Shown one piece after another: positions 9,692-19,710 of a DNA stretch of 64,000 bases. Numbering within the stretch: the first letter of the stretch is position 1; every line of letters begins with the position of its first letter. The notes below the pieces were generated by a model that searched no databases, was not told where the DNA came from, and worked only from the letters and a program-made list of their open reading frames with translations. The stretch spans positions 1,302,001 through 1,366,000 of the forward strand of contig NZ_CP045293.1 of assembly GCF_009363075.1 (NCBI RefSeq), given 5' to 3'. The stretch is from Paenibacillus guangzhouensis (GTDB lineage Bacteria > Bacillota > Bacilli > Paenibacillales > Paenibacillaceae). The position numbers and the translations under genes were made by a program.

Positions 9692-11083
9692 ATGAGACCT
9701 GATTCACATCAGCAGAAAGGTCCAAAATTAATGCGGTTATTGATGTTTACCGCCATGATTTCTTCGATGAGTGCCGGTATGTTCAATGTCGTTCTTCCTC
9801 AGATCAGCCAAGAGTTTCATCTATCGATTGCAGAAGTGAGTTGGTTATCTACGGCCTACTCCCTGATCTATGCGTTTGGAACGGTGACGTACGGCAAGCT
9901 GTCCGATCGTTTTCAATTGAAGTCGCTCCTTACGTTCGGGTTAATATTATTTGCCGTCGGATCCCTGATTGGTCTTATCTCACAGACCTTCTGGGTTGCG
10001 CTGCTAGGACGATGCCTGCAATCTGCTGGCGCATCAGCGATTCCGGCGCTGGCGATGATGATTCCGATTCGATACTATGCGCCGGAGAAGCGTGGATCTG
10101 CCATCGCTATGATGGCGGTTGGACTCGCGCTAGGGAGCGCACTTGCTCCTGTATTCGCTGCAGGCATGACGAGTGTCGCAAGTTGGAGATGGTTGTTCTT
10201 CCCGTCACTTCTCGTCCTCGTGCTGCTGCCGTTCTATCGTAGGCATTTAGAATACGAGCCGAAAAATAATGTGACGGCGTTCGATTGGCTTGGCGGCTTG
10301 CTGCTCGCATTAACGGTCTCCACCTTACTGTTTGGAATCACGAACCACATCCTCTGGTATCTTGCGTTGAGTGCGGTCGCCTTGATCCTCTTCATCCTAC
10401 GCATTCGAACGGCACGGGAAGCATTCATTCAACCGCGTTTGTTCCGCAGCTTTAACTATACAACAGCCCTAGTCTTAGGCTTTCTAATCAATTGTATCGG
10501 CATGGCGTTATACTTCTTGACTCCGATCTTGCTCTCAGACGTTTATCATTTGGAATCCGCGTGGATCGGGTTCGCGATGGTGCCTGCTGCGATTGTCTCC
10601 TCCATGCTTGGGAGGAAAGGAGGGAAGTTGGCAGATAAGAAAGGAAATACGTATTTGTTCACGATCGCTTCCAGCAGTCTAATTTTTTGCTTCATCTTAT
10701 TATCCATCTTTGTCGGCATATCACCGCTTTGGATTAGCCTGTTCTTAATATTCGGGAATGTAGGGCAATCGTTCATGCTTGTAGCGATGTCCAACTTCGT
10801 CTCGACGACATTGCCCAAAGACCAAGCAGGCGTTGGAATGGGATTATTCTCGATGATTGGTTTCATCTCGCAAGGGGTTGCAGCAGGGATGTATAGTATT
10901 GTCAGTGCGAGTGGTGCACCGATGAACTGGAATCCGTTGCACCTTGGAATCGACAGTGCACTGTACAGTAATGTATATCTTGTACTCGCCGTACTTTACG
11001 TAGGTATTTTAATGTTTTTCCAAATGAAGTTCCGAACAAAGAAACCAAGCGCCGGCCTTGAGCACATGGCCAAACAAACCTAA
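9692..11083 (+). CDS. MFS drug exporter (DHA2-like)
   Basis: About 463 residues with many hydrophobic segments (roughly 14 helices by eye), which suits a DHA2-type proton-driven drug pump. Early helix 1 reads MFNVVLPQISQEFHLS and the loop after helix 2 has the MFS motif GKLSDRFQLK. AAGGAG at 9678-9683 points to ATG 9692; a GTG at 9683 overlaps the ribosome binding site and is unlikely. The preceding TetR gene shares an operator with it, so the pair is probably a regulated efflux module. The exported compound is not predictable. Confidence 0.85.
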   Translation: MRPDSHQQKGPKLMRLLMFTAMISSMSAGMFNVVLPQISQEFHLSIAEVSWLSTAYSLIYAFGTVTYGKLSDRFQLKSLLTFGLILFAVGSLIGLISQTFWVALLGRCLQSAGASAIPALAMMIPIRYYAPEKRGSAIAMMAVGLALGSALAPVFAAGMTSVASWRWLFFPSLLVLVLLPFYRRHLEYEPKNNVTAFDWLGGLLLALTVSTLLFGITNHILWYLALSAVALILFILRIRTAREAFIQPRLFRSFNYTTALVLGFLINCIGMALYFLTPILLSDVYHLESAWIGFAMVPAAIVSSMLGRKGGKLADKKGNTYLFTIASSSLIFCFILLSIFVGISPLWISLFLIFGNVGQSFMLVAMSNFVSTTLPKDQAGVGMGLFSMIGFISQGVAAGMYSIVSASGAPMNWNPLHLGIDSALYSNVYLVLAVLYVGILMFFQMKFRTKKPSAGLEHMAKQT

Positions 11084-11109
11084 ATAAGGATGGGAGAGGA
11101 TGAGGAACG

Positions 11110-11424
11110 ATGACGTTATCCGTCAAGCAAGTCATACGTGAGCAATTGTTATCTTGGCCAGACGTCACACAGAAACCCCATCGATTTGGGGGGATCGAAT
11201 TTCTGTATCAGGGCAAAGAAATAGGGCATCTGCATGGTGAGGATCTGGTTGATATTCTACTGCCGAGATCTTCACGAGATCAGTTCATTGCGGAAGGGCG
11301 CGCAGCGCATCATCATCTCTATCCGGATTCGAATTGGATCTCCATCTATATGAAGTCGGCAGAAGATCTTGCGAACGCGGTGGAATTGCTTCGATTCAAA
11401 TACACGATGATGAGCGTCAAATGA
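11110..11424 (+). CDS. DUF5519 / luciferase-domain family protein
   Basis: A 104-residue soluble protein. The pattern RFGGIEFLYQGKEIGHLHG, DILLPRSSRD and HHHLYPDSNWISIY matches the small family annotated as luciferase family protein (DUF5519). Despite that label there is no evidence of light emission, and function is unknown. It follows the MFS gene by 26 bp and may be co-transcribed. Confidence 0.7.
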   Translation: MTLSVKQVIREQLLSWPDVTQKPHRFGGIEFLYQGKEIGHLHGEDLVDILLPRSSRDQFIAEGRAAHHHLYPDSNWISIYMKSAEDLANAVELLRFKYTMMSVK

Positions 11425-11506
11425 ATTCGAGGACATGACAGACGAGGCAGATTATGGTATCTTATTATCATAAGAACAAAAGTTCTCATTTTGGGGAGGC
11501 GTTAAG

Positions 11507-12427
11507 ATGGAAATGTTATCACAATCTCACTTTAATCAGGCACAATCCTTTATGAAGTCAGAGGCACGCGCAATTGAGAATGCACTGTATGCGTATGAGT
11601 TTGAAGGTGGGAGTGCTTCATCCGTCTTGGAACATTTGTCTCGTTACCAGAATGAGGATGGCGGGTTCCACGGGCTTGAACCGGATATACGTACGCCGGT
11701 GTCGTCAGCGATTAGCACTTCAATCGCTTTTCAGATCATAGAGAGACTGAATAGAGAAGGGGAGTACGAGGGCATCTTACGTCATGCCATGCAATACCTC
11801 ATTCACACCTATCGGAAGGATCGAAAGGGATGGGATATCATTCCGCGGGAAGCGGATGAATCTCCTCGTGCAATCTGGTGGAATTATGGTGGATTCGATG
11901 AGACATGGGGGAACCCCAATGCAGAGTTAGCAGGTTACTTGTACAAATACCGTCATCTTGCGCCTAGCGAATTTGTTCAGGAGATCGTGGATGAAGCGCT
12001 AGATTACATCCTGAATCGGTCCGAGTGTCAAGAAATGCATGAAATGTTCTGTTATCTTCACCTTGCAGAGCTGCTGCCGGAAGAGCAGGTGCAGCGGATT
12101 TCAGATCGCCTCGATCGCTTTGTCGAGAATTGTGTGATTCACCATCCTGAGGAAGGGCAAGGATATGGTGCTTATCCATTGCAAGTGGCAGCATCGCCGA
12201 GTGCTAAATATTTCGCACGATATGCAGAAGTCATTCCTGGCGAGCTTGATCGTCTCATTGCATCGCAGGAATCGGATGGATCATGGGGACCGAATTGGGC
12301 TTGGGGACGGTTTGAGGAAGAATGGCCCGTTGCAAGGCACGAATGGCAAGGGATTCTGACATTGAACAATCTTCGGGTACTGCGGGCCTATGGGCGGATT
12401 CAGGGATTGGACACGAATACGATATAA
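11507..12427 (+). CDS. Prenyltransferase/squalene cyclase-like repeat protein
   Basis: A 306-residue protein of alpha-alpha barrel type. Two QW-like motifs are seen, YQNEDGGFHGLEPD near residue 46 and SQESDGSWGPNW near residue 254, as in terpenoid cyclase/prenyltransferase toroids. The catalytic DxDD of cyclases is not evident, so this is probably a fold relationship rather than a cyclase. GGGGAGG precedes the ATG. It stands alone ahead of a bidirectional terminator. Function unknown. Confidence 0.65.
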   Translation: MEMLSQSHFNQAQSFMKSEARAIENALYAYEFEGGSASSVLEHLSRYQNEDGGFHGLEPDIRTPVSSAISTSIAFQIIERLNREGEYEGILRHAMQYLIHTYRKDRKGWDIIPREADESPRAIWWNYGGFDETWGNPNAELAGYLYKYRHLAPSEFVQEIVDEALDYILNRSECQEMHEMFCYLHLAELLPEEQVQRISDRLDRFVENCVIHHPEEGQGYGAYPLQVAASPSAKYFARYAEVIPGELDRLIASQESDGSWGPNWAWGRFEEEWPVARHEWQGILTLNNLRVLRAYGRIQGLDTNTI

Positions 12428-12432
12428 AGGAA

Positions 12433-12482
12433 GAAACGAGGTACTATTCGTCTGATTTCTCGGACGAATGGCACCTCGTTTC
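12433..12482. terminator. Bidirectional terminator
   Basis: GAAACGAGGT and ACCTCGTTTC form the outer stem and ATTCGTC/GACGAAT the inner stem. It separates the convergent hypothetical gene and gcvPB. Confidence 0.8.
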
Positions 12483-12498
12483 TATGATGATCGTGTCA

Positions 12499-13956
12499 TT
12501 ACCCGCAGCTGCAGTTGAGTACAGGCTTGCGAGCGGCTTGCGTCTCATCGAGACGCCGTACGGCCGTATCATACGGTGCATTCAGCAGCAGCTCTGGATT
12601 CGTCGCTGCTTCTTCCGCAATTCGAATCATCGTATCGATGAACCCATCCAGTGTTTCTTTGCTCTCTGTCTCCGTCGGTTCGATCATGATGCATTCTTCC
12701 ACATTCAGCGGGAAGTAGATCGTCGGTGGATGATAGCCGAAGTCGAGCAGGCGTTTGGCAATATCGAGTGTTCGCACGCCATATTCCTTGAAGCTCTTGC
12801 CGGACATGACGAATTCATGTTTGCATACACCTGGGTAAGGAATTTCGTAATAAGGTGCTAGGCGATGCATCATATAGTTTGCGTTCAAGACAGCATTCTC
12901 CGAGACTTGGCGTAATCCTTCCGGCCCATAGGTACGAATATACGTGTAGGCCCGTACAAGAATGCCGAAGTTGCCGTAATAGGCTTTGACACGACCGATT
13001 GATTGCGGGATGTTGTCATCCAAATAATAACTGCCATCCTCGCGCTGACCGACAATCGGCTTCGGGAGGAATGGCGCAAGAATGCCCTTGACTCCGACAG
13101 GTCCAGCCCCTGGTCCGCCGCCGCCATGCGGTGTGCTCATCGTCTTATGCAGATTTAAGTGCACGACATCGAACCCCATATCGCCAGGACGCGTAATGCC
13201 CATGATAGCATTCGAGTTGGCACCGTCATAATAGAGAAGACCGCCTGCTTCATGAACGATATGAGCGATCTCGACGATTTGCTCCTCGAAGAGTCCTAGC
13301 GTATTCGGATTCGTCAACATCAGCGCTGCCGTATCTTGACCCACGACAGAACGCAAGGCATCCAGATCGACATGGCCGCGAGCATTCGATGGGATCGTAA
13401 TGGTATCGAAGCCGGCGACGGTAGCACTGGCAGGGTTCGTGCCGTGTGACGTATCCGGAACGATTACCTTCGTGCGAACCTCACCTCGAGACTCGTGATA
13501 CGCTCGAATCATCATGAGTCCCGTCCACTCGCCGTGCGCACCCGCAGCAGGTTGAAGCGTAACCTGATCCATGCCAGTAAGCGCAGCGATATCTTGCTGT
13601 AAGGTATACATCATACCAAGCGCTCCCTGGATGCTCGATTCCGGCTGGTATGGATGGATCTTCGCGAACCCAGCGAACCGCGCCACATCTTCATTAATCT
13701 TCGGATTGTATTTCATCGTACAGGATCCAAGCGGGTAGAAGCCATTATCAATCCCGAAGTTTCGACGCGACAGGGCGGTGTAATGCCTTATGACATCAAC
13801 TTCGTAGACTTCTGGGAGTGCCGCTGGTTCCGTACGAAGGTAGGATTCAGGGATCCATTCGGATAAGCTGACTTCCGGAACATCGCATTCAGGTAATGCA
13901 TAGGCGACACGTCCTGGTTGACTTAGTTCGAAGATTAAAGCTTGATTCTGACTCAT
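12499..13956 (-). CDS. gcvPB: Glycine dehydrogenase (decarboxylating) subunit 2
   Basis: PLP-bearing half of the two-subunit glycine decarboxylase (P protein), which decarboxylates glycine and passes aminomethyl to the lipoyl arm of GcvH. The PLP lysine lies in [16 protein letters not shown]. Also visible are [12 protein letters not shown] and [16 protein letters not shown] lies only 1 nt before ATG 13962 but 7 nt before ATG 13956, so 13956 is preferred. It overlaps the gcvPA end by 4 bases. The C-terminus ends unusually in CSCG. It is the last gene of the riboswitch-controlled operon. Confidence 0.96.
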   Translation of the reverse strand: MSQNQALIFELSQPGRVAYALPECDVPEVSLSEWIPESYLRTEPAALPEVYEVDVIRHYTALSRRNFGIDNGFYPLGSCTMKYNPKINEDVARFAGFAKIHPYQPESSIQGALGMMYTLQQDIAALTGMDQVTLQPAAGAHGEWTGLMMIRAYHESRGEVRTKVIVPDTSHGTNPASATVAGFDTITIPSNARGHVDLDALRSVVGQDTAALMLTNPNTLGLFEEQIVEIAHIVHEAGGLLYYDGANSNAIMGITRPGDMGFDVVHLNLHKTMSTPHGGGGPGAGPVGVKGILAPFLPKPIVGQREDGSYYLDDNIPQSIGRVKAYYGNFGILVRAYTYIRTYGPEGLRQVSENAVLNANYMMHRLAPYYEIPYPGVCKHEFVMSGKSFKEYGVRTLDIAKRLLDFGYHPPTIYFPLNVEECIMIEPTETESKETLDGFIDTMIRIAEEAATNPELLLNAPYDTAVRRLDETQAARKPVLNCSCG

Positions 13957-15305
13957 AGACATGCCTCCAGACGTGTTACGAATTGATCAATCTCGTCTTT
14001 GGTTCTCCGTTCGGTGACGGCAATTAATAAATGCCCCTGTAATTCAGGATAGGCATGGCCTAGATCATATCCGCTTAGATATCCTGATGCGAGCAGTTGC
14101 TCATTGATCTGAGCCGGATTCGCCCCGTCCGGCAAGCGGACAACGAATTCATTGAAAAACGGGGAGGTATACGCCACAGCGAGACGTTCAGATTGTCGAA
14201 TCATATTTGCAGCATAATGTGATTTCTGGATGTTCAAGCGTGCCACATCTTGAATGCCTTGCTTGCCCATCGTGGATAGGTACACTGACGCGCATAGCGC
14301 AAGCAGTGCCTGGTTCGAGCAAATGTTGGAGGTCGCTTTTTCTCTGCGAATATGCTGCTCTCTCGCTTGCAGCGTTAAGACGAAGCCGCGCTTGCCATCA
14401 CGGTCTAATGTCTGCCCAACGATTCGTCCCGGCATCTTGCGCATCAGGGATTCCGTTACAGCGAAGTAACCGCAAGTGGGCCCGCCTAATGACGCCGCAA
14501 TCCCGAATGGCTGTGCATCTCCAATGACGACATCCGCGCCAAGCTTGCCGGGACTCTCCAGTATGCCGAGCGATAACGGATTCGCGCTAACAACCAGTAA
14601 TCCTTTGTGCGCATGAATCATCTCGCCAATAGCCTTAATATCCTCGATACAGCCAAAGAAGTTAGGGGATTGAATGAGGACAGCGGCGGTATCCGCACTC
14701 ATTTGCGATTTGAGCTGTTCAAGATCGGTAACACCATTCTGAAAATCGATTTCTACGATCTCGAGATTAAGACCGCGCGCAGATGTCTGCAGGATTTGAC
14801 GTGCTTCAGGATGCACCGTACGCGAGACGATGAGCTGCTTCCGTCTCGTTGCGCCAGCAGCTAGCGAACCAGCTTCTGCAAGAGCGGTTGCCCCGTCATA
14901 CATACTAGCATTGGCGACTGCCATACCTGTTAGTTCACAGATATAGGATTGAAATTCGAAGATCGCTTGCAGTTCACCCTGACTGATCTCAGGTTGATAG
15001 GGTGTATAGGCGGTATAGAATTCAGAGCGGGAAATGACATGATTTATGACAACGGGGACGTGATGATCATAGATCCCTGCCCCTAAGAAGCTTGTATATC
15101 GATCAAAATCAGCATTCTGATCGGACAATTGTTTCATATGGCGAAGGAGAGATATTTCATCCAGTGCTTCTGAGATGGGGAGTGTGCCTTGATAGCGCAC
15201 TTCTGCAGGGATGTCTTGGAATAACTGATCCATGGAATCCATCCCGATTACTTTGAGCATTTCGGCTTGATCTTGTGGCGTCATAGGCAGATAGCGATGT
15301 TTCAT
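13953..15305 (-). CDS. gcvPA: Glycine dehydrogenase (decarboxylating) subunit 1
   Basis: 450 residues, standard length for the N-terminal-half subunit that pairs with GcvPB. Recognisable segments are [29 protein letters not shown], and [16 protein letters not shown] with [20 protein letters not shown]. It overlaps the gcvT stop by 4 bases (ATGA type), showing translational coupling. The split PA/PB arrangement is usual in Bacillota; many other bacteria carry one fused gcvP. Confidence 0.96.
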   Translation of the reverse strand: MKHRYLPMTPQDQAEMLKVIGMDSMDQLFQDIPAEVRYQGTLPISEALDEISLLRHMKQLSDQNADFDRYTSFLGAGIYDHHVPVVINHVISRSEFYTAYTPYQPEISQGELQAIFEFQSYICELTGMAVANASMYDGATALAEAGSLAAGATRRKQLIVSRTVHPEARQILQTSARGLNLEIVEIDFQNGVTDLEQLKSQMSADTAAVLIQSPNFFGCIEDIKAIGEMIHAHKGLLVVSANPLSLGILESPGKLGADVVIGDAQPFGIAASLGGPTCGYFAVTESLMRKMPGRIVGQTLDRDGKRGFVLTLQAREQHIRREKATSNICSNQALLALCASVYLSTMGKQGIQDVARLNIQKSHYAANMIRQSERLAVAYTSPFFNEFVVRLPDGANPAQINEQLLASGYLSGYDLGHAYPELQGHLLIAVTERRTKDEIDQFVTRLEACL

Positions 15306-16429
15306 TTTGATTTCATGCCTCCCGTTGAACGTGTTGGATTTCGATAGAATGGAGCGGGTACAATTTTGGCGCGAAGTATTTTGCCGCGTATTTCCACTTC
15401 GACTTCGGTATCCACAGCCGCATATTTTGTATCTATCAATGCAAGTCCAAGATTACGTTTGAGCGTAGGGGATTGTGTCCCCGTCGTTACTTCGCCGATT
15501 CGGACGCCATCTGCATAGACGGGATAATGGGATCTTGGGATACCGCGATCGATCAGCTCAATGCCAACAAGTCTGCGAGGGACGCCTGTCTGCTTCTGAT
15601 ATGCGAGTGCTTCCTGTCCAATAAAATCTCCTTTGTCAAGCTTCACGAACATCCCTAGACCAGCTTCGAGAGGGGTAATATTAGCTGTTAATTCTTGGCC
15701 GTAGAGCGGCAATTTGGCTTCGAATCGAAGTGTATCCCGCGCGCCAAGACCTGCAGGCACTAGCCCCAACCCTTCACCAAGTTCTAGCAGCTCTGTCCAT
15801 ACAGCCGGAGCATCCGACGCACGTAAATATAATTCGAACCCATCTTCACCGGTATATCCTGTACGTGAGATTAGCGTCTGTACGCCGCAGACAGACGTAT
15901 CGTGGATGAATTCGAATCCGGCTATTTCCGCAAGTGGTGCATCTGTTGCTTGCTGCAAGATTTTTTCAGCCAAAGGACCTTGGATCGCGAGGAGAGCCGT
16001 CTGATCGGATACATTCTCCATTTGCACATGACTTGGCTGATGTAATGTGAGCCAATCCCAATCTTTATCGATATTCGAGGCATTCACGACGAGCATGTAA
16101 TGCTCAGCCGAGATGCGATATACCAACAGATCATCGACGACGCCGCCATTTGAATAACACATGCAGGTATATTGTGCTTGACCATCATGGAGCTTGGTGA
16201 CATCGTTTGTCGTCATACGCCCGAGGAAGGCTTCTGCACCTTCGCCCGTGACGATGAACTCACCCATATGCGAGACATCGAACAAACCAGCTTGTTGTCG
16301 TACGGCTTCGTGTTCTTTCTGAATGCCAAGAAATTGGACGGGCAGTTCCCATCCGCCGAAATCAATACAACGGACACCGGCATGGCTTGCGTAGAGTGGA
16401 TAAAGTGGCGTTCTGCGAAGCTGAGTCAT
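15302..16429 (-). CDS. gcvT: Aminomethyltransferase (glycine cleavage T protein)
   Basis: A 375-residue T protein, which transfers the aminomethyl carbon to tetrahydrofolate and releases ammonia. The sequence shows the N-terminal [15 protein letters not shown], the FDVSHMGEF motif, TNDVTKL and the [13 protein letters not shown] region. GAGGTG lies before the ATG. It is the first gene of gcvT-gcvPA-gcvPB, immediately downstream of a tandem glycine riboswitch. It therefore should be expressed when glycine is in excess. Confidence 0.97.
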   Translation of the reverse strand: MTQLRRTPLYPLYASHAGVRCIDFGGWELPVQFLGIQKEHEAVRQQAGLFDVSHMGEFIVTGEGAEAFLGRMTTNDVTKLHDGQAQYTCMCYSNGGVVDDLLVYRISAEHYMLVVNASNIDKDWDWLTLHQPSHVQMENVSDQTALLAIQGPLAEKILQQATDAPLAEIAGFEFIHDTSVCGVQTLISRTGYTGEDGFELYLRASDAPAVWTELLELGEGLGLVPAGLGARDTLRFEAKLPLYGQELTANITPLEAGLGMFVKLDKGDFIGQEALAYQKQTGVPRRLVGIELIDRGIPRSHYPVYADGVRIGEVTTGTQSPTLKRNLGLALIDTKYAAVDTEVEVEIRGKILRAKIVPAPFYRNPTRSTGGMKSK

Positions 16430-16477
16430 GCATTCACCTCATCTGATTGGATTGTGTAGCGTTCACATGATAACAAC

Positions 16478-16540
16478 AAAAAAAGACAGGCAAAAGAAAC
16501 GTTAGATGCCCGGTAGGCATCCCATTTCCTTCGCTCTGTC
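16478..16540 (-). terminator. Riboswitch expression-platform terminator
   Basis: On the minus strand GACAG pairs with CTGTC, GCGAAGGAAA with TTTCTTTTGC (some G-U pairs) and GATGCC with GGCATC, followed by seven T. Its 5' arm overlaps the 3' strand of the second aptamer's P1 (GGACAGAG), as expected when glycine binding blocks termination. Confidence 0.85.
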
Positions 16541-16720
16541 CTTTGTACCTGAGAGTTACCTTATGGACCGATTGTCCGATAAGTTTCCCCTTGGGTGATT
16601 CGATTAGCATGACGCTTCGAATGCTCTCCAGAGGTGCGTCCGGTAAAGGTCCTTTTGCCTGAGAGATTCACCTGTGCAGGCTTACTCCTTCGGCGTTACC
16701 TAGGTTCGGTAATCTCTCCC
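16534..16720 (-). promoter_or_regulatory. Tandem glycine riboswitch (gcvT element)
   Basis: Two aptamers read on the minus strand. The first starts with GGGAGAGATTACC, contains CCGAAGGAGTAAGC and ends AATCTCTCAGGCAAAAGGAC. The second has CTGGAGAGC, CACCCAAGGGG and AACTCTCAGGTACAAAGGAC. This is the standard cooperative pair that turns on glycine cleavage genes. It precedes gcvT directly. Confidence 0.95.
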
Positions 16721-16757
16721 GTTACCCTCATCCGCGATTAATTATTCCATTACTCCA

Positions 16758-16787
16758 TTAATACTCGACCGTTCACTACATTGTCAA
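16758..16787 (-). promoter_or_regulatory. Promoter of the gcvT operon
   Basis: On the minus strand TTGACA (16787-16782), 18-bp spacer, TATTAA (16763-16758), about 40 bp before the first aptamer. Confidence 0.7.
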
Positions 16788-16940
16788 TCAATTTTTTTGG
16801 TAATGAAAATAATTTAATACCGGATATTGACAGCCTTGTGATCGTTGTTCTACGCTAATAGGGAATTAGACCTCAGGAGCTAAGACAAGCGAAAGACATG
16901 CAATCCGTTACAGCGACATTTTCAGAAAAGAGGCGTTCAC

Positions 16941-17333
16941 ATGAGTGAAGTAAAACCAAACTTGCGTTATAGTGAAGAGCATGAATGGGCTGAAGTGATC
17001 TCGGAGAATACAATCCGAATTGGCATATCGGATCATGCGCAGCATCAGCTTGGGGATATTGTATTCATTGAATTTCCCGAAGTCGGTTATGAAGTGACAG
17101 CCGGTGACAGTATGGGGTCGATCGAATCGGTCAAGACGGTCTCGGAATTGTACAGCCCTGTTACTGGGAAAGTCATTCGCGTCAACACGCAGCTCGAGAC
17201 GGAGCCTGAACTCGTGAATAATGAGCCTTATGCAGGCGGCTGGCTTGTTGAGGTGGAGGTCGACGGAACGGCGGACGATGCGGTACAACTTCTGTTAACC
17301 GCAGATGCTTACAGTGAATTAACCAAAGATTAA
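16941..17333 (+). CDS. gcvH: Glycine cleavage system H protein
   Basis: A 130-residue lipoyl carrier. The lipoylation site is K65 in GSIESVKTVSEL, and the fold markers HEWAEV and GISDHAQHQLGDIVF are present. It shuttles the aminomethyl group between GcvP and GcvT. The gene is divergent from gcvT-PA-PB and lies on the other side of the riboswitch, so the riboswitch does not control it. A TTGACA at 16827-16832 with TACGCT 18 bp later may be its promoter. Confidence 0.96.
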   Translation: MSEVKPNLRYSEEHEWAEVISENTIRIGISDHAQHQLGDIVFIEFPEVGYEVTAGDSMGSIESVKTVSELYSPVTGKVIRVNTQLETEPELVNNEPYAGGWLVEVEVDGTADDAVQLLLTADAYSELTKD

Positions 17334-17380
17334 TTGGTAATCCATAACGTTGTGATGCGAAGAGTTGATTCGCGGTGATT

Positions 17381-17401
17381 GAGCGGCGGACAGCTCTTTT
17401 T
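17381..17401 (+). terminator. Probable terminator of gcvH
   Basis: GAGC, an 8-nt loop and GCTC followed by TTTTT. The stem is short, so this is moderate evidence. Confidence 0.5.
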
Positions 17402-17662
17402 GTCATGTCTGCAGCCGATTGAACAGCAGGTTCAGCTGACGGATTTGTATACCTTATACAGAAAAAGACGACACTGACTACGAGTGATACGAAGATTCAA
17501 GGGTTTAGGTTGGTGTGTTTCGTTATGCCTTGCTCCCATGTACGGGTCAAGATGTGACTTATCTGTGTCGACGATTGGCGCATATGCCATAGGATGATGG
17601 TGCTCATCTTCATTGACACTTCAACACGAACATGATAATTTTAGATTATCTAATTGTTGAAA
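17402..17662. other. Intergenic region before the MarR gene
   Basis: No convincing gene or RNA is seen here. TTGACA at 17613-17618 with GATAAT at 17634-17639 (15-bp spacer) may be a weak promoter for the MarR gene. Confidence 0.4.
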
Positions 17663-17680
17663 ATCAAAAATAATTTTGAT
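17663..17680 (+). promoter_or_regulatory. Putative MarR operator
   Basis: Perfect inverted repeat ATCAAAA-N4-TTTTGAT, 21 bp before the MarR start codon and downstream of a possible promoter. This is typical for autorepression by MarR proteins. Confidence 0.5.
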
Positions 17681-17701
17681 GAGAGTGTTTGGGGAGGAAC
17701 T

Positions 17702-18136
17702 ATGGAGTCATATCTAGAACGATTTCAGAGAGCAATGGATCTCGTACACAAGAAAGTCAATAGCGAAGTGATTGAGAAGCTGCCTGCGGGAATAACACCG
17801 CCTCAAATCATGATGCTGTTTCGTTTGTACAAACTAGGATTGTGCAAACTATCACAGCTTGCGGAATGCTTGGAAGTGAAGCCAAGCTCCATCACGGTGA
17901 TGATCGATCGATTGGAGAAAAGCGGCTATGTCGCTCGTCAATCGGATCCGAATGACCGGCGCATTGTGCTCGTCCAGTTGACTGACAAAGGACATGAAGT
18001 CCTCAAAGAGACTGGAAAACTGCGTGATCAAGCGCTTGAACCGTTAGTAGCGGACCTCACCAAGACAGAATTGGTTGCGCTCGTCGAGACATTTGAGAAA
18101 ATCACCTCAAAGTTCACAGAACAGGACAAAGCGTAG
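17702..18136 (+). CDS. MarR-family transcriptional regulator
   Basis: 144 residues with a winged helix: LSQLAECLEVKPSSITVMID (recognition helix), then RLEKSGYVARQSDPNDRRIV for the wing with the conserved DxRR signature. GGGGAGG at 17691-17697 sets the ATG at 17702; a TTG at 17654 would give an unlikely longer form that covers the inverted-repeat operator. It may regulate itself and perhaps the cardiolipin synthase that starts 44 bp downstream. Ligand unknown. Confidence 0.88.
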   Translation: MESYLERFQRAMDLVHKKVNSEVIEKLPAGITPPQIMMLFRLYKLGLCKLSQLAECLEVKPSSITVMIDRLEKSGYVARQSDPNDRRIVLVQLTDKGHEVLKETGKLRDQALEPLVADLTKTELVALVETFEKITSKFTEQDKA

Positions 18137-18180
18137 CGCATCATGGATATCAAATGGAATAGAAGGGCGGGCCAGACAAT

Positions 18181-19626
18181 TTGAGTATATGGAGCTCCGT
18201 TTATTCATTCCTTTCAATATTGAATATGGTCTTAGCGATTGCGGTCATTTTCATTGAGAGGCGTAATGTAGGAAATACGTGGGCTTGGCTGATGGTCCTG
18301 TTATTTCTCCCGGGGATCGGATTTATTCTATATCTCCTGTTCGGTCAGAACATTAGCAAACGCAAAATATATAAGATTCCCAAAGAGCAACATGAAAATA
18401 TGAATCAGATGGTTCGGGCTCAGCAGCAATTTTTCAGGGAAGGTCAGATTCATTTCCAAGATGGGGCCAATACGGATTACCAGGACATGATCTATATGAA
18501 CCTATCGACGGCTAAATCGATATTAACCCAGGATAATGACATCACGATCTATACGGATGGTCATGAGAAATTCGATGCGCTCATCGAATCGATCTTACAG
18601 GCGAAGCATCACGTTCATCTTATGTATTACATCGTACGGGATGATCATCTCGGCCGTCGTCTGATTGACGCGCTAACGCTCAAAGCACGCGAGAATGTAA
18701 ATGTTCGATTTTTATATGATGATATTGGTAGCGCGGGATTATCTCGGCAGTTCTTCAAGCCGCTGATTGATGCTGGTGGACAAGTCGCGGCCTTCTTCCC
18801 GTCGAGGATCCCTTATGTGAATTTTCGCTTGAACTATCGGAATCATCGGAAGCTTGCGATCATCGATGGCACGGTCGGATTCATTGGCGGATTTAATGTA
18901 GGGGATGAATATCTCGGACTCGATAAGCGTTACGGTTATTGGCGAGATACCCACTTGAAGATGAATGGCAGCAGTGTGTTCCAGATGCAAGCACAGTTCA
19001 TTCTAGACTGGGATTTGGCCTCAACGCAGCAATTGAGGGAGATGGAACAATATTTCGTGCCTGTAGAACGGACGGGCCGCGATGCCGTTCAGATTGTATC
19101 CAGTGGGCCGAACAGTACCCAAGAGCAGATTAAGAACGCGTGCATTAAGCTTATTAATTCTGCGAAAGAAACGTTATATTTGCAATCGCCATATTTTGTT
19201 CCGGATGAGACGATGCAGAATGCACTTCGGATGGCCGTCTTGTCTGGCGTCGATGTGCGTATCATGATTCCAGCGGTGCCAGATCATAAAATCGTCCATC
19301 TTGCAACCTATTCCTATCTGGGAGAGCTCCTCCGAATTGGAGCGAAATGTTATCTCTATCAGAAAGGTTTCTTGCATGCCAAGACGATGGTCGCCGATGG
19401 CAAAGTCGCTACGGTTGGTACGGCGAATATGGATATTCGGAGTTTTAAGCTCAACTTCGAGGTCAACGCGTTTTTGTATGGGGGAGAGACGCCTTCCAAG
19501 CTGCACGCCATTTTCGAAGAGGATATGAAGGATGCCGTTCGCTTAACGCGTGAGATGTACGAAGCGCGGCCGCGTATGCATAAGATTGGAGAATCGCTGA
19601 CGCGATTAATCTCCCCAATCCTATAG
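18181..19626 (+). CDS. cls: Cardiolipin synthase
   Basis: 481 residues in the phospholipase D superfamily. Two N-terminal membrane helices (LNMVLAIAVIFIERR and WAWLMVLLFLPGIGFILYLLFG) precede two HKD motifs: HRKLAIIDGTVGFIGGFN and HAKTMVADGKVATVGTANMD. The enzyme condenses two phosphatidylglycerols into cardiolipin and glycerol at the membrane. The TTG at 18181 is the likely start because it keeps the whole first helix; AAGGGCGG lies upstream. It ends in a bidirectional terminator. Confidence 0.93.
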   Translation: MSIWSSVYSFLSILNMVLAIAVIFIERRNVGNTWAWLMVLLFLPGIGFILYLLFGQNISKRKIYKIPKEQHENMNQMVRAQQQFFREGQIHFQDGANTDYQDMIYMNLSTAKSILTQDNDITIYTDGHEKFDALIESILQAKHHVHLMYYIVRDDHLGRRLIDALTLKARENVNVRFLYDDIGSAGLSRQFFKPLIDAGGQVAAFFPSRIPYVNFRLNYRNHRKLAIIDGTVGFIGGFNVGDEYLGLDKRYGYWRDTHLKMNGSSVFQMQAQFILDWDLASTQQLREMEQYFVPVERTGRDAVQIVSSGPNSTQEQIKNACIKLINSAKETLYLQSPYFVPDETMQNALRMAVLSGVDVRIMIPAVPDHKIVHLATYSYLGELLRIGAKCYLYQKGFLHAKTMVADGKVATVGTANMDIRSFKLNFEVNAFLYGGETPSKLHAIFEEDMKDAVRLTREMYEARPRMHKIGESLTRLISPIL

Positions 19627-19666
19627 TGCATCTACGTTTCATTAATCGAATCGAATATCAGATCAT

Positions 19667-19710
19667 AAGAAACGTGTATCGGCCTATATGAGGCTGGTAG
19701 ACGTTTCTTT
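19667..19710. terminator. Bidirectional terminator
   Basis: AAGAAACGT pairs with ACGTTTCTT and CGGCCT with AGGCTG (one G-U pair), between the convergent cls and HAD genes. Confidence 0.75.

Noticed and set aside
17182-17406. Minus-strand ORF near gcvH
   Set aside because: Overlaps conserved gcvH and has no recognisable features.
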